From Dysgonamonadaceae bacterium (GTDB taxonomy: Bacteria > Bacteroidota > Bacteroidia > Bacteroidales > Dysgonomonadaceae), in the NCBI GenBank assembly GCA_031254645.1, contig JAIRUA010000013.1:1-64000 (forward strand): a DNA stretch of 64,000 nucleotides, written 5' to 3'. Positions 5,799 to 16,201 of this stretch are shown in pieces (the first letter of the stretch is position 1; every line of letters begins with the position of its first letter). Below the pieces are notes generated by a model that made no database searches, was not told the DNA's origin, and saw only the letters and a list, made by a program, of their open reading frames with translations. The position numbers and the translations under genes are program-made.

Positions 5799-7403
5799 CT
5801 AACGTACCGGTAGTGTTCGATTCAATGGTATTTCGCCTCTCAACATCAAACGCGCCTGCCCTGAAAGCCACAAATAATGGTCGGTTGGCAAATGGTTTTC
5901 GATACCGTGAAAATCACCGAATCTATTATACAAATCCATTGCACTGATACTCCAATCGCCGTTGATAACTGTATTGGCGGGCCAAGGAAAAGCAGGTGCA
6001 GGATTGGGCAAGTTGGTTACTTGATTCCGCCCAATAGAATAACTGCCTCCTCTGCGTGTTACGAAATAGTCTTGCGTTGGTCTGTTGCTCGGCACTTCAT
6101 TCTGTCTCAACATTTTGAAAAGGGCAGTACCTTCATCAATTTCATCAAACATTGCCAAATAAATCATTTTGGCACCGGATTCAATATGATGAAATACCTG
6201 ATTCCACAAAAATTGTCCTCCATGTCGCTCGTTTCTATGATTGTGATGCGGATACATTCCCAAATCCGAAGATCCGGCGAATGCCAATGGCGCATATTCA
6301 ACACCATTTGTATTACACCAAGCAAGGTCATCGATCACTAACTGATGGAAATTATTAAAATTACTCATACCATATCTACCTACAAACCAAGGCAGAATAA
6401 CATCTGATTTTCTAATAATATCGTGAAAACGAGGATCCGAAACGGCATCACGGTCTAATGTGCGCCAATGTGTGGGCACGCCTAACATAATGCTAAAACC
6501 CAAATCTTTTAATCCACTGATGAGGAAATCCAAATCATCAAGCGAGTAAGGACGATTGTCGTTAAACCCTACTCCCCACACAGCGATAAGGGGTTTACCA
6601 CGCTCATACAGATAAAATCTTTGATGATTACGATCCAACAAACGGTATTGTTCCATAATCCATTTTGCATCGTCTAATGTTCTCTGAAAGTATGTCATTA
6701 CCGGAGTACTGCGATCCATACTACTCAAGTCATACATCACACAAATAGCACGCTGATGCTGGTTTGATGCTGCCATCGCATGACCCAGCACTGTGTTGAA
6801 ATGGTCTTCTCCCATTCGATTATTGATCACCTCGCCGATGAAACGTTGCATAAACGCACCATCGATGCCATATTCTTGCATCCACTTGAAATGGAGCATT
6901 ACCGTAGAACGGTCGTAGCTGCTAAAAACGGTAGCATGTTCGCCATTCGGCAATACAAACGGTACAAACTCCCGATTGCCGCTTGTTATATTTGTCAATT
7001 GTTCGCCCGGAATGTATCTCACGGCGTATTCACGCATATCGGGCCACATATCTATTGAGTTTCTTCTCACACCGGGTGCAAACTGTTCATGCTCACGATA
7101 GTGATACCACTTCACATTTTCGGCAGTGCTATGTAGGCAAGTACCGGGTGCTGCAGTACTTGTTGGGCAAACGGCACCCGGAGGACAGCAAAACCAACCT
7201 TGGTAGCCGGTCATTACCAAACCGCGATAAGTATTGAATGGTTCACCGGGTTTGTGCGGCTCGAAGCCCAAATCATTGTACGGTGGACCCGGAGGTTCCG
7301 GTCTTGGTGGCGCCGGCGGTATAATATCTTCTTTCTCGCCGCAAGCTGTTGCAAACAGCAGCACCGCGAATATAACTAAACTGTAAATTATTTTGAACTT
7401 CAT
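5799..7403 (-). CDS. GH71/99-like glycoside hydrolase lipoprotein
   Basis: A 534-residue secreted lipoprotein (lipobox Cys21) with a Pro-rich linker (29-43) and a TIM-barrel catalytic part that starts at GLVMTGYQGWF (61-71). FDEIDEGTA (419-427) matches the paired-glutamate signature of GH99 and GH71/99-like enzymes, with Glu421 and Glu424 as likely catalytic residues. Family GH99 members are endo-alpha-mannosidases or mannanases. Many Bacteroidota GH71/99-like proteins are only predicted. The cluster also encodes a GH92 alpha-mannosidase, which supports but does not prove a mannose-containing substrate. Followed by the GH43 gene and preceded by a 236-bp gap with a palindrome. Confidence 0.8.
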   Translation of the reverse strand: MKFKIIYSLVIFAVLLFATACGEKEDIIPPAPPRPEPPGPPYNDLGFEPHKPGEPFNTYRGLVMTGYQGWFCCPPGAVCPTSTAAPGTCLHSTAENVKWYHYREHEQFAPGVRRNSIDMWPDMREYAVRYIPGEQLTNITSGNREFVPFVLPNGEHATVFSSYDRSTVMLHFKWMQEYGIDGAFMQRFIGEVINNRMGEDHFNTVLGHAMAASNQHQRAICVMYDLSSMDRSTPVMTYFQRTLDDAKWIMEQYRLLDRNHQRFYLYERGKPLIAVWGVGFNDNRPYSLDDLDFLISGLKDLGFSIMLGVPTHWRTLDRDAVSDPRFHDIIRKSDVILPWFVGRYGMSNFNNFHQLVIDDLAWCNTNGVEYAPLAFAGSSDLGMYPHHNHRNERHGGQFLWNQVFHHIESGAKMIYLAMFDEIDEGTALFKMLRQNEVPSNRPTQDYFVTRRGGSYSIGRNQVTNLPNPAPAFPWPANTVINGDWSISAMDLYNRFGDFHGIENHLPTDHYLWLSGQARLMLRGEIPLNRTLPVR

Positions 7404-7554
7404 CTGTTTAAAAATTTGGATAAAAGACTGACAAAAGACTTTTAATTATCGCTTTATGCGTCTAAAAATCTTTATTCTAATAGTCTTTATTCTTTTTAGA
7501 AAAAGCAGAAGAAGATAACTCTTTACCCTCTCCTGCCCAAAGTGTAAAAAATGA

Positions 7555-7613
7555 ACTATTTGCTATCCTCTACCCTTTCGTTTCCAAAAACAAGAAACGA
7601 AGGGTAGCGAATA
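7555..7613. repeat. Intergenic palindrome
   Basis: CTACCCTTTCGTTTC (7570-7584) pairs with 7594-7607 around a short A-rich loop, with further pairing outside (CTATT.GCTA / TAGCGAATAG). Lies between the DUF3823-type and GH71/99-like genes and could shape their relative expression. The rest of the gap 7404-7554 shows only A/T-rich AAGACT words. Confidence 0.6.
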
Positions 7614-7639
7614 GACTATCTAAACACATCATCAAATTA

Positions 7640-8533
7640 CTATCTGGGAACAAAAATTCTTATTCCTTCTGCAATATTGTATCTTTGACCATCATTGATC
7701 GAAGCTGTAGCAGACCCTGTCGGACCACCAAATGCTCGAGCACCCATTGTTACATAGAAGGTTTGTCCTCTTTGGCGCTCGGGGATATCAAGTTTAATAG
7801 TAAACCAACCATTTTCAACAGAGACATTTGGACGTGCTGCTGCTGCTACCTGGTGTGTGGTGTTACTTGTTCGTCCGTCGGTTGCGATGCTCCACCAATC
7901 CGTTCCGCCGGGAAAGTTAGCCCAATAACGAGCGTTATCATACTCTCCGATATCCATTGGAGAACCCGAACCGTAAAACACATTATGCAAAGATACAAAT
8001 GCTCTTACGCGTTGCAGTGGCGGAATAGAAGCAATTACTCTTTCGCCATTAAACCTTATTTCGCGTTCTGTTGCCGGAGCATGCAGGCGGGCTCTCAAAA
8101 TAATTGAGTCAGCCATAGAACTCAACTCAGCAGTGAAATCTACAACGTGTAATAAGGAATGTACTTCGAAATTTTGCGTTACCGTGTTTCTGCCGATTGG
8201 CACACGAAAAACGGTATCGGGTGTCCAAATGGGCAAGTTTATCGGGAGCATATCATACGTTCCGGCAAAGAGTCTTTCATTATTATACGTTCCTCCCTGT
8301 CTGATTCGAATGCCTTGCGGTACAACATCGGGACGTCCGGTAAAACTTCTTTCCCATATACGGATATCTCCATCGTTTCCGATAATTATATTTCTCGCAG
8401 GCGTGTGGGAAATATCGATGATATTACCTGTTACGTGCGCATCGGGTGCATCAAAGTTGTCGATTCCCATACAGGAAACCATAGAAAAGACAAAAGCACC
8501 TGTCAGTAAAGTATATATTATTTTTTTTATCAT
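7640..8533 (-). CDS. DUF3823-type surface lipoprotein
   Basis: A 297-residue lipoprotein (Cys21 after FSMVS). The order of a short N-terminal VTGNIID module followed by two beta-rich segments matches DUF3823 proteins, which in Bacteroidota are encoded directly behind susD. They are thought to help the SusC/SusD pair at the cell surface as extra glycan-binding proteins. It follows susD by 33 bp. No catalytic motif is visible. The family assignment is from context and general pattern. Confidence 0.75.
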   Translation of the reverse strand: MIKKIIYTLLTGAFVFSMVSCMGIDNFDAPDAHVTGNIIDISHTPARNIIIGNDGDIRIWERSFTGRPDVVPQGIRIRQGGTYNNERLFAGTYDMLPINLPIWTPDTVFRVPIGRNTVTQNFEVHSLLHVVDFTAELSSMADSIILRARLHAPATEREIRFNGERVIASIPPLQRVRAFVSLHNVFYGSGSPMDIGEYDNARYWANFPGGTDWWSIATDGRTSNTTHQVAAAARPNVSVENGWFTIKLDIPERQRGQTFYVTMGARAFGGPTGSATASINDGQRYNIAEGIRIFVPR

Positions 8534-8566
8534 ATTGGTCTATTTTTTTGTGTTTGATTTACACTA

Positions 8567-10600
8567 CTAATCATCATTTCGTTCGATATTCGGATTTCTG
8601 GCAATTGCACCGCCCGGAATCTGACGATAATAAACCCTCGTTCCCCAACTAATGCTTCTATTCTGCGTATCCCTGTGGTTCAAGAACACCCACTGATTTT
8701 CGGAAAGAACGCGCAATGCCATCAAACCACGTCTGTGGTTAGCAGGCATACCCGATTGGAACTTGGTGTGTCCTACACGCCAACGTGTATAGTCGAACCA
8801 CGCATGGTTTTCGAACGCCAACTCGCGAGCACGTTCGTCGCGGATGTTTTGGCGGTTTTCATCTATCGGATAAAGGGAGCCCACATCTCTATTAGGAAGT
8901 GTGCTAATATCCATGGGAATAGCGATAAATGGCATTGGACTTGCACCTGCACGACTGCGAATATCTGCGAGGTCAGTTTCAAAAGGCTGACGTTGCATTG
9001 CAGTGTTGCCTGTAATGAGTCCTAATTCGTACATCGCTTCTGCACGATTCAACTTGATTTCAGCATAACGGAACACTTTCCAGCTCTGCCACCCACCGTA
9101 TAGACGACGATCTTCTACCGCTGCATTGTAGTTCACATACTTGCGAATACCAACACCGGTGATTGAATAACCTTCGTCTCCACCGATTTGCAAACCATGC
9201 GCGCCATTCACCTGCTGTCTTCCGAAACCAGGAATATCCATAAAGAATGGGAATTGACCCGTGTTGCGGCTTCTGAAGCGAATTCCTTCCAAGAAAGAGT
9301 CGTCATTATCGTTCGGAGCGGTTAATTCAGCTACTGTACGATTACCAATGTCTGTTAAAACACCTGCTTGGTAATCGAAAGCGATACCGGTAACCGGATC
9401 TGTCATTCCTGAAAAGAAGTATGTGCCACGCGCGCGCGCCTCCATTTCCGGGCTATTCCAAAGGTCTTCTTTGTTGGCGAAGCGACGCGGTATTTCTTCG
9501 CCGGCTGCATTCAATTCTGTAAGTGCCGGCATATCAAACAATCTGATTAAATCCCAGGTAGCATGTACACCCTTACCTTCGTTTTGTGCCAAACCGGATC
9601 CGCGGGGCAATATGATTGTATCCCAACAGTTCGTCAGTTTTGAATGCCATGGTGTTGTAGCGTCTCTACCGAAAGGCTTCACAAAGATATCTTCTCCGGT
9701 ACTTTCAATGAAAATTTGCGTGAAAGCCAACTCAGCATTAGCACCGGTATGTAAAACATAATTTCCGTTGGTAGTGATAAAGTTTGCCGCATCAATAACA
9801 CGTTGGTAAAATGCTGCCGCATCTGCTTGTTGCATACCCTGTAACCCATTTCTATGTGCCGGACCTTGCCACGCGACATAAGGGTGGAAATTAGCTACCG
9901 AAGCAGCATATAACATTGCACGCGACATTAACGCAGCCGCCACAAAACGGTTTGCTCTTCCCAATTCGCTCGTTGCAGGCAAATTTTCCATTGCAAACTT
10001 CAAATCTTCGTAGATAAAGTCCCACGTTGCTTTTTCAGTAGCACGTTTCGGCAATGAAGCATCGTCCCAGTGAGTTGCCGGGTCTAATACAGTATCCACA
10101 AGAGGCACACCACCATACATTCTCACAAACGGAAGATAATACCATGCGCGAAGAAGGCGGGCTTCGGCTTGAATTTGTGTAATGTACTCCGGTGTGTGGA
10201 ATTGGCTATAATCGGGTATCGCATGATACAAATTGTTAATGCGACGAATCATTTCCCAAGGACGCGTACGGTTTTCATTGTCTCGCCAATATTCGAATCC
10301 ACCAAAATCCCCTTGACGGGTAGAGCCTTCGCCGCCGGCGCCAATTGGTCCTCGTTTAAACCATTGATCCCAGTTTTGTCCATCACGACGAAGGTAGCCG
10401 TCTTGTACCGAAAAGTTGAAATCCTCAATCGGAAGTTCATTATAAATAATGGCAAGGTATGTACGGATACCGTAGTCGGAATTGAACAATACAGGTTCAC
10501 CAAGCACTCCTTTTGGATCCAAATCCAAATCTACACAAGCAGAAAAAGACACACAGAGACCCAAAATGGCTGTAATGAATAAATATTTTATTTTTTTCAT
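8567..10600 (-). CDS. SusD-like glycan-binding lipoprotein (locus 1)
   Basis: A 677-residue RagB/SusD protein with lipobox at Cys22 followed by acidic Asp-Leu-Asp residues, a surface-export type signal. The N-terminal TPR-like part (around ARLLRAWYYLPFVRMYGGVPLVD) and the C-terminal RRRELAFE-like segment (NIRDERARELAFENHAWFDYTRW) are classic. It forms the lid of the SusC transporter and binds the glycan at the cell surface. It is larger than the usual 500-600 residues, so it has extended loops. 73 bp behind susC in the same operon. Confidence 0.95.
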   Translation of the reverse strand: MKKIKYLFITAILGLCVSFSACVDLDLDPKGVLGEPVLFNSDYGIRTYLAIIYNELPIEDFNFSVQDGYLRRDGQNWDQWFKRGPIGAGGEGSTRQGDFGGFEYWRDNENRTRPWEMIRRINNLYHAIPDYSQFHTPEYITQIQAEARLLRAWYYLPFVRMYGGVPLVDTVLDPATHWDDASLPKRATEKATWDFIYEDLKFAMENLPATSELGRANRFVAAALMSRAMLYAASVANFHPYVAWQGPAHRNGLQGMQQADAAAFYQRVIDAANFITTNGNYVLHTGANAELAFTQIFIESTGEDIFVKPFGRDATTPWHSKLTNCWDTIILPRGSGLAQNEGKGVHATWDLIRLFDMPALTELNAAGEEIPRRFANKEDLWNSPEMEARARGTYFFSGMTDPVTGIAFDYQAGVLTDIGNRTVAELTAPNDNDDSFLEGIRFRSRNTGQFPFFMDIPGFGRQQVNGAHGLQIGGDEGYSITGVGIRKYVNYNAAVEDRRLYGGWQSWKVFRYAEIKLNRAEAMYELGLITGNTAMQRQPFETDLADIRSRAGASPMPFIAIPMDISTLPNRDVGSLYPIDENRQNIRDERARELAFENHAWFDYTRWRVGHTKFQSGMPANHRRGLMALRVLSENQWVFLNHRDTQNRSISWGTRVYYRQIPGGAIARNPNIERNDD

Positions 10601-10673
10601 ATTCTTTTTGTTGTTTATTTGCTTATTTGTTTATCTGTTGATTGCTTAGGCGATAACCAAATCAACAATACAT

Positions 10674-13600
10674 TTAAAAGCTAATAGTTGCCCCTACGTT
10701 AAGCACTCTGTTTACAGGGTGTCTAAACTGATCGTTTACGCTGGCGTCATTATCGCTATTTCTACCAACACGCTCCGGGTCAAAATTCTGCACTTTAGTA
10801 AACGTAAGCAAGTTGTATCCACTCACGTGTACACGTAAACTTTGCACACCCAATGGTTGTAACCAAGGTCTTGGCAACTGATAACCAATTTCAAGCGATT
10901 TTAGACGGAGATACGACATATCTCTAATACGGGTGCCGTTAGAATTGAAAGGTCGTCCGGTAGCCGGATAATAACCCGGAATCCACTGTGTATTGGGGTG
11001 CCAAGGATTATCGCCGATATTAGCCGTGTGCCAACGATCTGTGTACCAATCCAAGACAGATTGCCCGCCATAAGGAGCTACTTCGGTAAATACCGCATCT
11101 TCGAAGTCCGTATAAACACCCTGCGCACCTTGCCAAAGCATCGCGAAATCAATCCCTTTCCAAGAAGCTCCACCGGTAATACCATAATTGAACACCGGCA
11201 GACCAAACGTTGCCATCGGATGTCTGTCGTTTTCGGTTATAAATCCATCACCGTCCCAATCCACATACCAATAGTCGCCCGGAAGAGAACCTGTACTTAA
11301 GCCTGCTCCTTGTTGAACACCCGGGGTCATATGGTTACGAATGTCATCGATGCTATTCCAGCGCCCTCCCTCTGCAATGTTCCACCAAATATCACGATTA
11401 CGACCTGATACATCTTGACGGCGCCAGTTTTCCATCGAGTTGCCGGCAGGGCTATCTAAACGTCTCACCCATCTGTTTTTGGTTGCCGATAATTGTGCGT
11501 TTGCCCAATATTCGATACCATTCCAACGATTTCTATGTCCAAAACTGATTTCCCAACCAAATGTACGATCGCTGTCCAAGTTTTGCTGCGGCATAGATGC
11601 TCCAACTTCCATTGGCAAAACCACATCGGGTGTGCGTAGCAAGCCATCGCGCGTACGTCTAAACGCATCGGCAGTGAATGTCAATTTGTGGTTCCAAAAG
11701 TTGAGGTCGATACCAATATTTTGCGTTTCGGAAGTATACCACGTTAATAGCGGATTTGGAATAGCCAATGGGTTTACACCACCCATATACGTACCGCCAA
11801 ACATCCAACCTCTATTTCCGGCATTGCCATCGGTAAGCGAATAACCTACCAATGTTGCGGGGTAGTTACCGGCTCCGCCGTCATCGCCCAACCATCCGAT
11901 AGATGCACGAAGCATACCGTTTGACAAGAAAGGAACCAAATCTTGGATAAAGTGTTCTTCGCTAAATCTCCAACCAGCTGAAAACGACTGAAAAAATCCC
12001 CAACGAGAAGCCGCCGGAAAGCGAGAAGAGCCGTCATAACGGAAAGAATAATCCAAAATGTAACGACCAAGGTACTGATAACCTCCTCTACCGATGAGTG
12101 CCCGACGTGCATTATCACCAACACCACCGCCACCACCAAGCTGATTTTCATCGGCTCCGGCAAAAAGATAGTCCGCATCAAAGAACATCTGACGCTGTGC
12201 GTAGATGCCATCCCAATAATTATATTGCTCTTCAAGCGCCATCATACCGCTCACCGAATGCTCGCCGAATACTCTGTCATAAGAGAGCTGAAGCTGCATA
12301 TTGGTGTTGTATGAATAACCCATTTCGCGTCTCAAAGAGCCGGGCGTGTTACGCATAAACTGATTCAGTTCGCCGTCCGGTCTGCGCTCAAATAAGTTAT
12401 AGGTGCGTTGTCTGTTGGTGGTGTTACTATTGGTGCGTGTATAGTTGTACATAGCGCGCGCCACAAGACCTTCTACGCCCGGAATATTGTATCTCAGCGC
12501 AACTCTGCCGCTGAAGTGTGTGTTGTTCCACAAGCGGTATCCGCTAATTCTGTGGTCTGTGTCGGCAACCGGGTTGTTGTCGCTATCAGACTCAGCGCCC
12601 CAATAAGGCAATCCGGAATTACGATTGCCGTCCACCCAAGCGGGGATTTGCGGACGGAATGTCCACGCATCTTTATAAACCGACCAAATGGTGGCATGCG
12701 GCTCGTGGCGGTTGTCCATGTATCCGCTGATATCGACAGAAGCCGTGAGACGATCGGTAATGCGCGCATCCACGTTACTGCGGAAGTTGTAGCGGTCGTA
12801 CCACATAGAGCCGCTTCGGTATGCACCCACTTGCTCCATATAACCCAAGTTGAAGAAATAGTCGATACGGTTTGAACTACCATTTACCGTCAGGTTGTGC
12901 TGCGATTGTGGAGACACTTTGCTAAACATCTCGTCTGTCCAGTTGGTAGATTGTCTTCTGCCCGAGCTGTATTGGAAAATTTCATCCCAAGAATATCTCG
13001 GACCGGCAACACCAAACCAGTTGGCGCCAAAATTCGTGTTTAAGTTTTTCTCGTTCACTATCAACATGTGCGTTACCGCGTCCACTGTGTTGGGTGTATA
13101 CAAAAACGATTGAAAACCGAAATTGGTAGAGAATTGAATATCAAATTTTCCGTCGGCGTTACCTGTACCGCGTCGAGTAGTAACGAGTAGTACACCATTT
13201 GCCGCTTGCACACCGTAGATAGCTGCAGAAGCATCTTTTAGTACCGACATACTTTCGATTTCGGAAGCATCCATACGTGCCAAATAACCTTGATCGCGTG
13301 GAATACCGTCCACCACAATCAGCGGTGTACCCATACCGCGAATATCAATATTGGTGTCAAACGCTCCGGGTTGCGCACTCGTTTGCTGAACACGTACACC
13401 GGGCATACGACCGGCAATCATATTGACCACGTTTTCGTTTCTAGTAGTTCTGATTTCATCACCTGTAGCTACTGCCACGGCGGCTGTGAGCGTATTTCTG
13501 TCACGCATTGTGTTGAAGCCCATCACAACTAATTCTTGCAGTTGCGTTGCATCTTCTCGTAGTACAATCATAAGAGTGGCTTGCGAAGCTGACATCAATA

Positions 13601-13862
13601 CATCGTCGAAACCGATGTATGATATCCTGAGCGTTTCGTTGGCAGCAGCTTCGATAGAGAAATTACCATCGAAATCCGTAGCCGTACCACGTGTGGCGCC
13701 TTCAACTCGCACTGTTGCGCCAATAACGGGATCACCGATATCGTCCACCACCGTACCGCGTACGGTTCGGTTTTGGGCAAGCATCGGAAGTGCCATCATT
13801 AGGCAAAAAAGTGTGATGAACACCTGCTTCAAAGAAGCGGATATATATCTTTTTTTTGTCAT
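10674..13862 (-). CDS. SusC-like TonB-dependent transporter (locus 1)
   Basis: A 1062-residue outer-membrane transporter. Order: signal peptide (to about residue 29), carboxypeptidase-regulatory-like domain (RTVRGTVVDDIGDPVIGATV), TonB box region (QELVVMGF), plug with the SusC signature (DIRGMGTPLIVVDGIPRD, LKDASAAIYGVQAANGVLLV) and a beta-barrel ending in the aromatic NVGATISF. It imports oligosaccharides held by SusD using TonB energy. The operon continues into susD. A stem-loop at 13893-13917 precedes it, behind the small lipoprotein gene. Confidence 0.96.
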   Translation of the reverse strand: MTKKRYISASLKQVFITLFCLMMALPMLAQNRTVRGTVVDDIGDPVIGATVRVEGATRGTATDFDGNFSIEAAANETLRISYIGFDDVLMSASQATLMIVLREDATQLQELVVMGFNTMRDRNTLTAAVAVATGDEIRTTRNENVVNMIAGRMPGVRVQQTSAQPGAFDTNIDIRGMGTPLIVVDGIPRDQGYLARMDASEIESMSVLKDASAAIYGVQAANGVLLVTTRRGTGNADGKFDIQFSTNFGFQSFLYTPNTVDAVTHMLIVNEKNLNTNFGANWFGVAGPRYSWDEIFQYSSGRRQSTNWTDEMFSKVSPQSQHNLTVNGSSNRIDYFFNLGYMEQVGAYRSGSMWYDRYNFRSNVDARITDRLTASVDISGYMDNRHEPHATIWSVYKDAWTFRPQIPAWVDGNRNSGLPYWGAESDSDNNPVADTDHRISGYRLWNNTHFSGRVALRYNIPGVEGLVARAMYNYTRTNSNTTNRQRTYNLFERRPDGELNQFMRNTPGSLRREMGYSYNTNMQLQLSYDRVFGEHSVSGMMALEEQYNYWDGIYAQRQMFFDADYLFAGADENQLGGGGGVGDNARRALIGRGGYQYLGRYILDYSFRYDGSSRFPAASRWGFFQSFSAGWRFSEEHFIQDLVPFLSNGMLRASIGWLGDDGGAGNYPATLVGYSLTDGNAGNRGWMFGGTYMGGVNPLAIPNPLLTWYTSETQNIGIDLNFWNHKLTFTADAFRRTRDGLLRTPDVVLPMEVGASMPQQNLDSDRTFGWEISFGHRNRWNGIEYWANAQLSATKNRWVRRLDSPAGNSMENWRRQDVSGRNRDIWWNIAEGGRWNSIDDIRNHMTPGVQQGAGLSTGSLPGDYWYVDWDGDGFITENDRHPMATFGLPVFNYGITGGASWKGIDFAMLWQGAQGVYTDFEDAVFTEVAPYGGQSVLDWYTDRWHTANIGDNPWHPNTQWIPGYYPATGRPFNSNGTRIRDMSYLRLKSLEIGYQLPRPWLQPLGVQSLRVHVSGYNLLTFTKVQNFDPERVGRNSDNDASVNDQFRHPVNRVLNVGATISF

Positions 13863-13892
13863 GTTGTTTATATTAATGTTGTTGTTTTAGAC

Positions 13893-13917
13893 CTTCCAAG
13901 TTTTGAAAACTTGGAAG
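13893..13917 (-). repeat. Stem-loop ahead of susC
   Basis: Perfect 12-bp stem with a one-base centre (CTTCCAAGTTTT and its complement) in the 72-bp gap between the small lipoprotein gene and susC. No T-run follows on the minus strand, so it is more likely an RNA-stability or processing element than a terminator. On the plus strand it is followed by CTTTT. Confidence 0.55.
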
Positions 13918-13934
13918 ATCTTTTAATAACGTGG

Positions 13935-14444
13935 TTAATTAAGCGAGCCAACTACGATAATATTTTGTCGCATTGATTGAATATTCGACATACCATTAAC
14001 GTGTATATACACATACGGTAGCGGATTAACCCCCGGCGACAATCCCGGTAAAACATTTCGAAACGTCATTTTCGTTTCTTTATGAGTTTCACCCGCACTA
14101 AGAAGAGTGATTGATGTCTCAAATTCGCCCGGTCTCAATGATATACCTCCATGTCCTTCGGGAGTAGTTCCATATCTGAAATAGATACTTGCTGTAACCG
14201 AAAATGGATCTATCGGCTCATCAAGCCTCGAAGTGAGGGTAAGTTCAAGATTTCCCTGTCCATCTACGAACGCTAACGCATTAATAGATCCGGGACGATA
14301 CCAACTACTTCGTAATTCAGCTTCATTTGTTTCAGCAGTCAATTCGTCTACCACAATTATATCATCACTATTGCAAGAAGTCAAACTACCTGATGAGAAC
14401 ATCAATCCTAAAAATAGGAATATAGAAAATATTTTTGTTTTCAT
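13935..14444 (-). CDS. Small surface lipoprotein of unknown function
   Basis: 169 residues with lipobox at Cys24 followed by Asn-Ser-Asp-Asp. The mature part is short and beta-rich (ALAFVDGQGNLELTLTSRLDEPIDPFSV, then ETSITLLSAGETHKET), like an Ig-like fold. I do not recognise the family. Encoded between a larger lipoprotein and susC on the same strand, so it probably belongs to the locus-1 surface complex, perhaps as a glycan-binding or scaffold protein. Confidence 0.7.
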   Translation of the reverse strand: MKTKIFSIFLFLGLMFSSGSLTSCNSDDIIVVDELTAETNEAELRSSWYRPGSINALAFVDGQGNLELTLTSRLDEPIDPFSVTASIYFRYGTTPEGHGGISLRPGEFETSITLLSAGETHKETKMTFRNVLPGLSPGVNPLPYVYIHVNGMSNIQSMRQNIIVVGSLN

Positions 14445-14464
14445 AAAACTTCATATTAAATTAT

Positions 14465-16201
14465 TTACGTTGGATTAGCTACCCCAACGTTCTTGACTCT
14501 ACGGTTGAAGAAAATAAATCCAACCCAACCCTCGCGAGATACAAGATTTTTAGAACCAAACATATATTCGTATTGAATACGTGGTCTTGCACGGAAGCCC
14601 CATCCTAAGTAAGCATCTGTAAACACCATTACACCATCAGGACGCATACTCATACCTAAGTCAGCAGCTTTTTGCTGTGTGATACCATCCCAAGAGCCTG
14701 ATGTGCCGCCTGCAGAATCCGGTGTGGGTGTACCCGGTAAGGTTTCAGTGCCCTCTTGTGCTATAATAACCCAATTACCTATAGACCAATGAATGCCTCT
14801 TGAATGTGTTGCTAACAATTCGCCAAGATTACCCATTACTAAACGCTCGCCATCATTTGCTACCAATGTCTGACCATCGTCTGTATTAACAGCATAGCTT
14901 TCGAAATCTGTTAAAAAAGTTGTCAAACCATCGCCATGACGAAGACCGAAGATTCCTTCAGGATTGTTCAATGCGTGGTTCCAGTCAAATGTTCCGGCAC
15001 CAGCTGCCCATAATAGTGGACCACCACCTAAATCTCTATCATCATATTCAGCCTCGCCGCCAGCTCCAGTATTTCTACCAAAATCTAAGTCAGCAATTGG
15101 ATCAATGAAATCAATAAAGAATGAGTTTACAATCGTTCCTGCTACAATCACGTTTACTTTGAAACCGCTTGATTTTCCTTCATTTCCCGGCTCAGCAATT
15201 TGATCTGCGGTCAAGTTAAGTGTATGTCCGATACGTCCTGCAAATTCGAATTGACCACTTTGTGCAAGTGAGCTACGCAATACATTGTAACGAGCAGTAT
15301 TTACGTGAGAGTTTTGTTGTCCGTAAGGAGCCATTACAAATCTCACATCACCTGTTGCTCTCGGTGCCGGAGGTGTAACAAGTTCGTTGAAATTAATTCC
15401 AGAAATTAGGTCTACTGCATTCGGAAGTGTAGCTGCCCAAACACCATTTCCTAAATCTCTAACATTTGTTACTTTGTCGGTAAATACCGGAGCTACTAAG
15501 TCTTCGGGCATACCGGGTGTTGTGTTCAACACTACGTTGAAGAAGTTAGATACATACGTAGCACCGTTCAAAGTCATCGATATAGCAATGGCATAGGTTG
15601 AGCCTATCGTACCATCAACGGCAAGAAGGGGCACGTGTACAAAATCACCATCAAGCGTAGGATCGCCGTCCACAGTAAAATTGCCGGTAGCACCACCTAA
15701 AGCACGTAGTTCGGTTGCAGTGGCGATATCCCACGTACCGGCTGCAAGGGCATCTTGTGTAAGACCTTTTGCTAAGAAGCTTGCCTTGAAAAACGGTGTA
15801 TCTTCAATGTTAATTGTCGGGTCGATAGATTCCGAAGCAAATACCAATTGCAATGCACCTTCGGCTTTCATAAGGATGTAGCCTACGCCATTAATAGTGA
15901 TTTGATAAGCGTTTGTTAGGTCAGCAACTGTAATGTCAGCACCGCCACCACCACCGCTTCCCACACCGGTATTAATGATTTGTCCACCGGTTAGGGTAAG
16001 TGTCCAGCTGCCATCGGCATTTTGAGTAGCGTTTGTAACCATCATACCCGCACTTTGGGCGGCTTTGATTTCATCAATCAGTCCTTCGAGTACCGTGATT
16101 CGGTTTTTCAAATCGTCGGTATCGTCTTTACAAGAAACGAAAGTTCCCGCTGAGAGAACCATTACCCCACATAGGAGCATACAGAAAAATTGTTTGTTCA
16201 T
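14465..16201 (-). CDS. Coiled-coil-anchored surface lipoprotein
   Basis: 578 residues with lipobox at Cys24, a short coiled coil (about 28-50, DLKNRITVLEGLIDEIKAAQ), then SWTLTLTGGQIINTG repeats, a Gly-rich linker and several Ig-like segments. The Lys-Asp-rich start plus coiled coil plus TLTGG module resembles DUF4988-type N-termini found on Bacteroidota surface lipoproteins in glycan loci. The mature protein probably stands off the outer membrane and binds the substrate. First gene of the minus-strand operon; the long upstream region (16202-16831) should carry its promoter. No enzymatic motif was seen. Confidence 0.7.
   Translation of the reverse strand: MNKQFFCMLLCGVMVLSAGTFVSCKDDTDDLKNRITVLEGLIDEIKAAQSAGMMVTNATQNADGSWTLTLTGGQIINTGVGSGGGGGADITVADLTNAYQITINGVGYILMKAEGALQLVFASESIDPTINIEDTPFFKASFLAKGLTQDALAAGTWDIATATELRALGGATGNFTVDGDPTLDGDFVHVPLLAVDGTIGSTYAIAISMTLNGATYVSNFFNVVLNTTPGMPEDLVAPVFTDKVTNVRDLGNGVWAATLPNAVDLISGINFNELVTPPAPRATGDVRFVMAPYGQQNSHVNTARYNVLRSSLAQSGQFEFAGRIGHTLNLTADQIAEPGNEGKSSGFKVNVIVAGTIVNSFFIDFIDPIADLDFGRNTGAGGEAEYDDRDLGGGPLLWAAGAGTFDWNHALNNPEGIFGLRHGDGLTTFLTDFESYAVNTDDGQTLVANDGERLVMGNLGELLATHSRGIHWSIGNWVIIAQEGTETLPGTPTPDSAGGTSGSWDGITQQKAADLGMSMRPDGVMVFTDAYLGWGFRARPRIQYEYMFGSKNLVSREGWVGFIFFNRRVKNVGVANPT

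Noticed and set aside
10169-13890. Many plus-strand ORFs of 80-155 codons opposite susC and susD
   Set aside because: They are mirror frames of clear SusC/SusD coding sequence.
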